A DNA stretch of 12,565 nt, taken from Baffinella frigidus. Taxonomy: Eukaryota; Cryptophyceae; Cryptomonadales; Baffinellaceae. Location of the stretch: NCBI GenBank assembly GCA_026770585.1, contig MU646597.1, forward strand, positions 70,817-83,381, given 5' to 3'. Position 1 is the first letter of the stretch, and every line of letters starts with the position of its first letter. A program made the translations under genes and the position numbers. This document shows, in pieces, positions 1-7,100 of this stretch. The notes below the pieces were generated by a model. It was given only the letters and a program-made list of their open reading frames with translations. It was not told the origin of the DNA and ran no database searches.

Positions 1-71
<71 letters not shown>
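1..71. repeat. (AT)n microsatellite
   Basis: An uninterrupted AT dinucleotide run fills the left edge of the window. It lies in the last visible intron of the minus-strand gene. The true length cannot be judged because the window begins inside it. Confidence 0.97.
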
Positions 72-74
<3 letters not shown>

Positions 75-108
75 GGCTGGTATGTGGAGACTTTGGCCCA
101 CTTCAGGG

Positions 109-135
109 ATACCTGGCATCTGCATCGGCGGCGGC
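109..135 (-). pseudogene. Echo of gene 1 exon 5 3' end with donor
   Basis: The minus strand repeats the end of exon 5 (codons for PPPMQMP) and the donor GTATCC plus flanking intron (GTATCCCT.AAGTGG). The front of the exon is absent. Confidence 0.7.
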
Positions 136-179
136 AGAGGTGAAGTGCCGCGAGTTGGCTGACTATTCTTAAGTTGCCA

Positions 180-219
180 AGCTGGGTGTGTGGTACAAAT
201 CCGTCAACTTTGGAGCGGA
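180..219 (+). repeat. Dispersed repeat with ACAAATCCGTCAACTTT
   Basis: AGCTGGGTGTGTGGTACAAA then TCCGTCAACTTTGGAGCGG. Further copies are at 2239-2277 and 4747-4785, and 11008-11024 has the inverse of the 17-bp core. Confidence 0.85.
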
Positions 220-243
220 GCCTACTCGCCACTTAAGGGATAC

Positions 244-292
244 CTGGCATCTGCATCGGCGGCGGCGTGAAGGTCTTGGAGATCTTGTCAGC
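244..292 (-). CDS. Gene 1 exon 5
   Basis: Acceptor CTGCGCAG precedes 16 codons (ADKISKTFTPPPMQMP) plus one base, then donor GTATCC. The start phase matches exon 4. The exon's 3' end and donor are repeated at about 109-135. The bases after the donor match the terminus of a mobile-element family seen intact at 1621-1722. The reading continues in a later exon outside the window. Confidence 0.6.
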
Positions 293-3200
293 CTGCGCAG
301 GACCATCAGGATCAGCATACTTGCCGTCTATGGCGTAGGGTTCAGGGTTGAGGGTTTGGGGGCTGGAGCATATCCCTTAAGTGCCCATGCCGACAAATCT
401 GAGGGCCAAGAGGTCATAGGCAGGTCATAGGGCCCTACGGTAGGGCGTATGAGCCTACTGGCCACTTGATGGATACGGGGGTGAGTCGAAACGAAGGATA
501 CCGGGGTGAGAAGAACCGGAAGAAACTGCGAAACGGGTTCTTTCGTGGCATCGACAGGATAGCGTCGAGCCGTTAGAAGAGAGGCGATGTGGACGTCTTG
601 TCCCAGGCCCACTCAGGGGGGCGGTTTTTGGAAGCCACCGGGCAGGGCGACAAGTGCTACGACTCTGGACTCACCAGCCAGGTTTCTACCAGGGCACAAC
701 TGAGCTTTACACCAGGAACACCTCCACTTGGTGAACATTCGTTGGACTCCAACAGCCCTGGCAGAGCTGTGCACCAAGCGGTTTCAGCAGAGTCTCGTGT
801 ACAGTGCACGCACAGGGCAGGAGGGCTTTTTCAGTAGGTATTCATCGAACACATGTACAGGGGTACCTCGCTCATAAGAAACCGCACAGGCCTGGCAGGG
901 CTGTGCATCATCGGCTTCTACTTGACGGTTAGGGATTAGGGTTTAGGGTTCAGTGTTAAGTGTTCAGGGTTCAGGGTTTAGAGTTTAGGGTTTAGGTTTT
1001 AGGGTTCAGATTTTAGGGTTGAGGGTCTAGGGGGCGCAGTTTTAGGGTTTAGGATCTAGGGTTTAGAGTTCAGCATCAAGAGGCGAGGGTGGAGGGTCGT
1101 GCACCATGGACTTGATCTCGGCGTCGTCCTTGTGCTTCTGCAGCTCCGCGACCAGCGCCATGCACCCCGCCTGCAACACCGTTTGTTGAGCGCATAGCAC
1201 GACCGCCGAGAGCTGAGGCTCCGCGGAGGAGTCCACCAGCAACCCAGAACAGCGTATTTCAGGTCTTGGGAGCGTTGGGAATTCGTTCTGAGAGTCCTAC
1301 GGTAGGACATCCCTAGGAACCTGGGGTTTTCCTATGGGGGGCGAATAGACGGCTGCACCCTTTAAAGTGTAAATACAATGAAACTTACTACAGGGTGAAC
1401 ACCCGATATAAGCTGAGGATGGACCAACGCCTCGTGTTGCATCGGGGGAGGCGACACGATACCACAAGATGTCGAAGAGTCACCTACCCAGAGTCGTATA
1501 ACACCAAGTATACAACGTATCCTGCAAGTGGCCAGTAGGTTCAAACGCCCTACCGTAGGGCCCTAGGACCTGCCTAGGACCTCTTGGCCGTCAAATTTGA
1601 CGGCACGGCAACTTAAGGTCTATCCCTTAAGTGACCAGTAGGCTCATACGCCCTACCGTAGGGCCCTAGGACCTGGCTAGGGCTTCCACGGGCGATTATT
1701 CGCCCGTTGGTCACTTAAGGGATACTAAGATGAAGGCTCGTGATGGGTGGGAGGCGGACCTGGTCCGGAGAAAACCAACCCTCGCGGGTGGACCAAATCG
1801 ACGATTGTCGACCTTTTGTGCAAAGCACTTTTAAAACTGCCAAAACCTACCTATGTGTGGGTCCATGGGACTTTCAACCTTATATTGTTTCAACCTTATA
1901 TTTGACTTTCAACCTTATACAGCCCTTCGATTTCGGGGGGTCTGCAAGGGAGAAATGGCTCCAAGAATTCGTTGAATTGGTCTTTCTGTGCGGGCCACAC
2001 AGCGGACTTCAAAGGGGTTCGTGGACAACCCCTAAGCGATGAGACCTAGGACCCTACAGTAGGCAACCCGTAGGGACAAAGGGGGGTTCCTACTGAAGGT
2101 CACGGAAAATCGGACCGAAATGGGCCGAAAATCTCTTCGAACCCCGCTGTGTGGTTGGTGGGAGTAGCCGTGCTTGGCGACGACCGGCGGGAGGATCTCG
2201 ACTCTCAAGTTCACTGTCAGACTATTCGCAAGTTGAGATGCTGGGTGTGCGGTACACATCCGTCAACTTTGGAGCGGAAAAGAGCCCGGGCTCACCAGAT
2301 TGGTGAGCGCAAATACCGGGGTACCTCGCTTATAAGAAACGCCCAACCCCCTAGGATCACCAGAGGGCCCTAGGCATAGGCCTACTGTAGGGTCCTAGGG
2401 AGAGGCGTTTTCTTATGAGCGAGGTACCCCTCTACTGGAAAGCCCCAGGGGAAGTGTCAAAAAGTTCGCGACACTCTGGTGTCGCATACTTTGGAGCCAT
2501 TTTCTCCTCAAAAGGCAATTTTCACCCCAAGGACGTGACCAAAATTCGTCAAAAGGTAACCTACAAGTAATTTTAGTGCCGTGTCCAAGAATTTTGAGAC
2601 TTCCTCTGTGGCTTTGCAGTAGCTGTAGACTGAGAACAGACCTGGTCCGCGGAGTAGCCGTGCTTGGCGACGACCGGGGACAGGATCTCGACCGCGACGG
2701 GGATCGCCATCATGAAGAACTTCATCATGTCGCTGTGGGGAGGCGCGCGCGCGTCAGCGCTCGGTGCCATCGAGCAGGCGCGCGTCACCCGGCTGACGGA
2801 GTGCGTCAGCGGCTGACGCTCTGTCAGCCGGCTGACAGAGCGCTTTTGACTACCAACACGGTTGTCAGTGGCCACGGGGATCGCCATTATGAAGAACTTC
2901 ACCACGTCGCTGCCATCGGGGTCAGAGGTTATGGTTGCCGGGAGGGGCGCGGGCGTCAGCCGGCGGAGAGAGAGATTTGACGCTGGCAACACGGTCGCCG
3001 TCATGGAGAACTTCACCATGTCGCTGCCATCGAGGAGGGGCGCGTCGCTCTCTCTGTCAGCATTGCTGACACTGAGCTTTTTACTACCTACACGCGGGGA
3101 GGTACCCCCCCCAACCTGGCAAGAGTTCCCAGGCGTTCCTGGTTGGAAGACAGGCGTAGCCACACACGAGCGGGATGAGAGGTATGCCGACTCTCCGGGA

Positions 3201-3931
3201 GGGGGAAGCTCAGGTGCAGAGGGGGAGGGAACGTTTGTGGAGGGGAAGGCACCACCTTTGTGGTGGTGAAAGTTTGCGGGGGAGCGAGAAGCGATTGATC
3301 AGTGCAGGGCAGGAGCGTGTGGGCAGACGCCCGGGTACGCCAGAGGTGCATGTCAGTGCTGACGGGCGCGTGGATCATGCTCTAGGCTTCCAATCGAGGC
3401 GATGGGCTTGCTTCCCGGATTCAAAACGTGTGGTAGAGGTGGGCAGGTGCTTGCGGGGTGGGGCTGGCGGAGTGAGAGGGGACGAGCAAGGAGAGGTACC
3501 CGGCCGCGAAAGTCTGCGCCGCGAGGATCTTAGCAGCGTTTTCGGGCTGCTGGAGAGCCTCGGACGCCTCCTTGGCCGCCGCTGCTCACACGGGCAGGAA
3601 CGAGAACCGTGAGAAGACGCAAAGAGATTCTCGGGGAGACCGTGGAGCTTTTGTAGGCCGGGATGCCCAGGCTGTTTCGAAGTGGAGAGCGTGCCTGCGT
3701 GCGCGTCCCCTGCAGTGGGAATGCTCAAGCTGATCTTGATCATTCCCACTGCAGTAGCATTTTGTTTGCCAGCCGGGACAGACTCACGAGAGGGAACCCA
3801 CCGACCAGCTGCGTCCGCTTCTCTGCCTTCTCCTCCTCGGTGAGGACCACCGGCGCGGCGGCCGCACCGCCTGCCTGATTTTGCTGGGCAGCGAGGAAGG
3901 CCATGGCCTGGTTCATATCGATCCCCGACAT
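244..3931 (-). CDS. Gene 1: unrecognised small helical protein, five spliced exons, 3' end outside window
   Basis: Spliced gene model read on the minus strand: exons 3931-3802, 3581-3500, 2732-2642, 1170-1105 and 292-244, with introns of 220, 767, 1471 and 812 bp. Donors are GT and acceptors AG, and the phases join without error (1, 2, 0, 0, then open in phase 1). The joined reading gives about 139 residues. Residues 1-30 begin MSGIDMNQAMAFLAAQQNQ and are Ala/Gln-rich with a Gly-Ala run; residues 31-70 are charged then Ala-rich (TEEEKAEKR, QQPENAAKIL); residues 72-101 hold a hydrophobic helix-like part (MMKFFMMAIPVAVEIL) and VVAKHGYSADQ; residues 102-139 are charged (LVAELQKHKDDAEIKSM) and end in TPPPMQMP. 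No signal peptide is evident. I do not recognise the family, so function is unknown. It is divergent from the TPR gene and may share its promoter. The 3' end lies beyond the left edge. Confidence 0.65.
368..475. mobile_element. MITE-like element, TATCCCTTAAGTG family (copy 1)
   Basis: Termini TATCCCTTAAGTGCCCA and rc-matching GGCCACTTGATGGATA enclose a core with CCCTACGGTAGGG. It resembles the 1621-1722 element in opposite orientation. Non-autonomous: no transposase coding is possible in this length. Confidence 0.7.
476..852. other. Part of gene 1 intron 4 without recognised features
   Basis: No exon-like stretch, element terminus or RNA gene was seen. Only a short direct repeat is present: CCTGGCAGAGCTGTGCA (755-773 region) recurs as CCTGGCAGGGCTGTGCA at about 889-907. 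Confidence 0.6.
859..882 (+). mobile_element. Solo terminus of the GGGGTACCTCGC family
   Basis: GGGGTACCTCGCTCATAAGA followed by AAC matches the left end of the 2318-2430 element; no matching right end is nearby, so it is a truncated copy in gene 1 intron 4. Confidence 0.7.
928..1072 (+). repeat. Degenerate TTTAGGG-type heptamer tract
   Basis: Variants TTTAGGG, TTCAGGG and TCTAGGG form most of the tract, which ends close to the gene 1 exon 4 donor. Interstitial telomere-like sequence in gene 1 intron 4. Confidence 0.9.
1105..1170 (-). CDS. Gene 1 exon 4
   Basis: Acceptor GTTGCAG precedes 22 codons in phase 0 (AGCMALVAELQKHKDD, AEIKSM), ending ATG before donor GTGCAC in phase 0. This joins naturally to exon 3 (ADQ|AGCM) and exon 5 (KSM|ADKI). 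The same frame is open upstream, so an acceptor at 1213-1214 (exon start 1212, also phase 0) would add 14 residues; transcript evidence is needed to choose. Reading past the donor reaches a TAA inside the heptamer tract. Confidence 0.62.
1471..1521. repeat. Dispersed repeat shared in inverse orientation with 12367-12418
   Basis: The complement of this segment (TACGTTGTATAC.TGGTG.TATA then GACTCTGG.TAGGTGACTCT) matches 12367-12418. One copy is in gene 1 intron 3, the other in gene 2 intron 6. Confidence 0.82.
1621..1722. mobile_element. MITE-like element, TATCCCTTAAGTG family (copy 2)
   Basis: Clean terminal inverted repeats TATCCCTTAAGTGACCA / TGGTCACTTAAGGGATA; core contains CGCCCTACCGTAGGGCCC and a small GGGCGATTATTCGCCC hairpin. 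A partial core copy precedes it at 1525-1600. Lies in gene 1 intron 3. Confidence 0.82.
1774..1995. mobile_element. Element with ACCAACCCTC terminus (copy 1, degraded)
   Basis: Shares ACCAAATCGAC, GACCTTTTGTGCAAAGCACT, GGGGGGTCTGCAAGG and GAATTCGTTGA with the element at 4849-5046. The right terminus is diverged and an internal CTTTCAACCTTATA tandem triplication lengthens it. Confidence 0.75.
2150..2206 (-). pseudogene. Echo of gene 1 exon 3 3' half
   Basis: Minus-strand translation VEILPPVVAKHGYSHQ parallels exon 3 VEILSPVVAKHGYSADQ. The copy lies downstream of the exon in intron 3. The 5' half is missing, and the donor region is altered. Confidence 0.78.
2318..2430. mobile_element. MITE-like element, GGGGTACCTCGC family
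   Basis: Inverted termini GGGGTACCTCGCTTATAAGA and TCTTATGAGCGAGGTACCCC flank a CCTAGG-rich core of about 60 bp. One end of the same family is also at 859-882. Lies in gene 1 intron 3. Confidence 0.85.
2642..2732 (-). CDS. Gene 1 exon 3
   Basis: A good acceptor (CTCCCCACAG) precedes one base that completes the Gly codon from exon 2, followed by 30 codons: DMMKFFMMAIPVAVEIL then SPVVAKHGYSADQ. The donor is GTCTGT. The hydrophobic first half could be a buried helix or a short membrane-interacting segment. Two decayed copies of its 5' half lie between exons 2 and 3, and one decayed copy of its 3' half lies downstream near 2150-2206, which helps define the exon ends. Confidence 0.8.
2785..2850. 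repeat. GTCAGC/GCTGAC repeats near gene 1 exon 3 acceptor
   Basis: Repeated GGCTGAC and GTCAGC words include the palindrome GTCAGCCGGCTGAC. Similar words recur before the exon 3 echoes (2955, 3055), so they appear to belong to the copied units. Confidence 0.7.
2872..2909 (-). pseudogene. Echo of gene 1 exon 3 5' half with acceptor (inner)
   Basis: Located in intron 2. After GATGGCAG the minus strand reads as exon 3 with changes (DVVKFFIMAIPVA), then diverges. The bases before the acceptor differ from those at the true exon but match the outer echo. Confidence 0.8.
2994..3023 (-). pseudogene. Echo of gene 1 exon 3 5' half with acceptor (outer)
   Basis: Second intron-2 copy: GATGGCAG followed by codons DMVKFSMTAT, then divergence. 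With the inner echo and the true exon it forms a series of three acceptor-bearing copies spaced about 115-175 bp apart. Confidence 0.78.
3500..3581 (-). CDS. Gene 1 exon 2
   Basis: Follows a GAGCAG acceptor and starts with two bases that complete the split codon from exon 1. The 26 full codons are Ala-rich and charged (AAKEASEALQQ, ENAAKILAAQTFAA). It ends GG before donor GTACCT. An alternative acceptor three bases upstream would add one Ala. Without the donor, the frame stays open to a TGA near 3418, but that tail (SASPTPQAP) looks intronic, and the donor gives the correct phase for exon 3. Confidence 0.73.
3710..3754. repeat. Hairpin in gene 1 intron 1
   Basis: Perfect 14-bp arms CTGCAGTGGGAATG / CATTCCCACTGCAG, extended by TCAAG.../...CTTGA pairing in the loop. 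It lies about 47 nt after the exon 1 donor. Confidence 0.9.
3802..3931 (-). CDS. Gene 1 exon 1 with start codon
   Basis: ATG at 3931-3929 opens 43 codons plus one base. The stretch is GC-rich in third positions and ends CTG GTC G before the donor GTGGGT (3801-3796). Residues include MSGIDMNQAM, GGAAAAP and LTEEEKAEKR. Reading on past the donor gives a frame that runs into a lower-complexity intron, so splicing here is preferred. Intron 1 (3801-3582) contains a strong hairpin. Confidence 0.78.
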
Positions 3932-4033
3932 GCTGGATCTGGGTCAAGGTCTTTTTACTAGTCTGCTAAAGTCAAATCCCCCACAAATCTGTCAACTTTT
4001 GGTCTATTTTAAAAGCACGTGAAATTCGCTTCA
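3932..4033. promoter_or_regulatory. Putative bidirectional promoter between the two start codons
   Basis: Only 102 bp separate the oppositely oriented ATG codons, so both 5' leaders and any shared core promoter must lie here or within the first exons. Visible elements are an AT-rich TATTTTAAA-like stretch near 4005-4013 and a palindromic CACGTG (G-box/E-box core) at about 4016-4021, placed to serve the plus-strand gene. The segment ACAAATCTGTCAACTTT (3983-3999) matches, with one difference, a motif that is dispersed elsewhere in the window. Regulatory roles are inferred from position. Confidence 0.5.
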
Positions 4034-4141
4034 ATGGCGGCGCGCAGACGAAAGGAAGGAGGAGGTGGAGGAGGCGGGGGAGGGGGTGCGCCGGTAACGT
4101 GGGAGGCGCTTGTGAAGCAGGGAATCGAGCTGCATGACAAG
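4034..4141 (+). CDS. Gene 2 exon 1 with start codon
   Basis: ATG at 4034 opens 36 codons: a basic N-terminus (MAARRRKE), ten consecutive Gly codons using mixed GGN triplets, then APVTWEALVKQGIELHDK. It ends in phase 0 before donor GTGAGG. A second GTGAGG lies 16 bp further on (4158) but would shift the frame. The Gly run is probably a flexible linker and may vary in length between strains. Confidence 0.77.
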
Positions 4142-7100
4142 GTGAGGAGATGGCGCTGGTGAGGGAGTCGTCTGTAGGGGGTTTGTGCAAGGCGGCTGGA
4201 GCGCCCAGAACTGCCGCAAACGCTGGCTCAGTTGATTGTCACATGGGGAGGTCAGGGAAGCGAGGGTGAAAGGATGGACTAGCTCTCAGCTGCTCGGGGG
4301 TTTCCGGTGGACGACCGGCTTGCCATTTGGCCAAGCATCCGCTTGCATCAGTTGCAGCCAGTCGAGTCAAGAGCAGGCATAGGGAACGACCTGGAGCGGA
4401 GAGAGCAGGCACAGCTGAAGTTGTGATGGCACGTGCGCGCGGCGCAGGCGGACAAGAAGAAGGAGTCGGACCCCGCGTCCGCGACAGCGTGGCTGAGGGA
4501 GGCGATCCAGAGGTGCCTCCATCTGTCTGTCTGTCTCTCAGCTATGCCTTGTTGACCGACTATTCTCATGCTGACAAGCTCATAGGCCAACGTCCTGAAA
4601 ATGGGGTAGTTAGGCCTACGGCATTGCCTAGGACCTCCTACCGTAGGCTGAGGGATCCTAGGACCAAAAAGTCTCGGCCTACGGTAGGAGGTCCTAGGCA
4701 ATGCCGTAGGCCTAACTACCCCATTTTCAGGCCGTTACCCTATTAAAGCTGGGTGTGCAGTACAAATCCGTCAACTTTGCAGCGGGACAGAGTCCATATT
4801 GGTGGGCCCAACAGACTGAGCCAGAGCTAGGTTTCTTCAGTGCAACCTCCACCAACCCTCACGACCAGACCAAATCGACTATGATCGACCTTTTGTGCAA
4901 AGCACTTTTAAAATTCCCAAAACCCTTGTGGGAGAAAAGGATTTTTAACCTAATTGATGTTGTCCGCCACCCCACATCTGGGGGGTCTGCAAGGGGAAAA
5001 TGGCTCCACGAATTCGTTGATTTGGTCTCACCGTGAGGGTTGGTGGCTAGTGGCACAAATTGTTGGTACGAGTGAAGTATTTTGAAAGGATTGGGCCACC
5101 CGTGGTACAAACGATTTAATACCGCCGAGTATTCATCATGAATACGATTCTGGTGTATCTTAAGGGGTAAAAATAAGACAGTCGTCTATCTAAACTTGAT
5201 TTAGAGCCGTAAGATACACCAAAATCGGATCGGAGATCCCCGAAATCTTATTTATCATGAATACTCGACGGGACTAGATTGTCTCCGTGAGGTTCCATTG
5301 AAGAGACACTGCCGGATCAAGACACCTGAACCGTTTATACCTTGAATGTGGAAGTCGACGGAGAAATGAACGTTGCTTCCAGCTTTGCACTCTGCACCTT
5401 TTGGTCTGAGCACCCCGCCCGGAATGACGCTGCATCTTAGGGATGTTGGGAACTCTGCGCGACTCTCAACCCCTTACAATGCTCCCTGCAGACTAGACTC
5501 TAAAGCCTACCCTACAACCTAAACCCCAAACCCCACACAACATTCACCGCATCCCAAACCCCACACCGTAACCCCTGACCCCTGACCCCTCAAAAACAAA
5601 CCCTAACACGGCGGGTACGTGGCAGCGGAAGTGGAAGTTTCGGAAGGGCAGCGATCCAAGCCCCAAACCCTGACTCCTACCCCACAAACCTCAAACCCTA
5701 ACCCCCAATCCCCAAACCCCAAACCCCAAACCCTAAACCATAAACCCTAAACCCCAATCCCCAAACCCCACACCCCAAACCCCAAACCCTAAACCATAAA
5801 CCCTAAACCCCAATCCCCAAACCCCACACCCCAAACCCCAAACCCTCAACCATAAACCATAAACCCCAATCCCCAAACCCCACACCCCAAACCCCAAACC
5901 ATCAACCCTGAATCCTAGAGGTGGGTGCACCCGCGACGGCATTACAGCTTTAGGGTTTGGGGTTTAGGGTTTAGGTTTAGGGTTTAGGGTTTAGGGTCCC
6001 CAAACCCTCAACCCTAAACCCTAAACCCCAAACCCTAAACCCTAAATCCTAGACCCTAAACCCTCAACCCTCAACCCGAAACCCGAAACCCTCAACCCTA
6101 AATTCTAAACCCTTTGATACCGGAAGGGCAAAGCTCGCCGGAACTGCACTGCCAGCGAGAAAATTTCGCAGAGGACGTGAAGACCCTTTTAAAACATTGT
6201 TGTCGCTGTCACAGCGACTATAATGCGTCTGAGACACATTATAGTGTCTTCACGTCCTCTGCAAAATTTTCTCGCTGACAGTGAACTGCGGCGAGTTTGG
6301 TACAAAACGGGGCTCCCCTAAACCCTAACCACGGAGGGCTCTTGGGGGGTATTCAAAAGTTAATTATCCAGGGAAAACGGTATTCAAAGGTCAATTTTAA
6401 GTAGCAAACGGCTCTAAGAACGGGCCAATGGCTCCAAGAACGGGCCTGGAATACCCCACTGAAGAGCCCTGCGTGGCCCGCCACGGCAGGTGGCCGAAAT
6501 TGGGTGATTTTCCGTTGGGACAGCCCTAGGAAATAACCCTAAGTCCCTACGGATTGCCTACGGCAGGTATGAGGCAGCAGAAAAGGCGATGCCGGAGGGA
6601 TAGAGTAAACCCTACACCCTCAACCGTGAGACCTCACCCCTGATAGGTACGAGGCAGCCGAGAAGGTAATGCCGGAGGGGGAGAGCTCGCTGGACCTCAA
6701 GTACAACATGGGGGTGGCGTTCGGGACGTTCGCGGCGGTGCTCAAGAAGAGCGATGCGCGCAACTCCAAGGCCCAGGTGCGTGCGAGGGATGCGCGTAAC
6801 TTCATAGGCTAACGGACTAAAAATGGGGTAGTTAGGCCTACGGAATTGCCCAGGCCGAGACTTTTTGGTCCTAGGATCCCTCGGCCTACGGTAGGAGGTC
6901 CTAGGCAATCCCGTAAGCCTAACTACCCCATTTTCAGGCCGTTAGCCTATGAACGCGCTGAACAAATGCGCGATCCCCCCCGTGGCACCCAAGGACAGGC
7001 TTATCCGGGGAAACCTATTTTTCTTTAGTTTGATCGCCACGAAAATTACTACACAACTGCTCTAATATTACTAATAAGAACGAACCGTGTAGCAATTTTC

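Noticed and set aside
2573-3163. 196-codon minus-strand open frame taken as one gene
   Set aside because: It contains exon 3 and its two echoes read through intron sequence. The three near-copies each start at an AG boundary, and phase-matched splicing from exon 2 to 2732 explains it better.
3375-3947. 190-codon minus-strand open frame
   Set aside because: It overlaps gene 1 exons 1 and 2 in another frame (Arg/Ser/Pro-rich). It is a shadow of GC-rich coding DNA.
4327-4746. Long frames on both strands through the palindromic element, with similar frames at 6612 and 11838
   Set aside because: The shared peptide in these frames comes from the two arms of the MITE, which read alike on both strands.
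5733-5942. Minus-strand frame rich in Gly, Val, Leu and Trp
   Set aside because: Translation of the heptamer array; low complexity and tied to the repeat period.
5948-6113. Ancestral chromosome end-to-end fusion
   Set aside because: The orientation fits such a fusion, but the tract is short, lies inside an intron, and similar small tracts recur in other introns.
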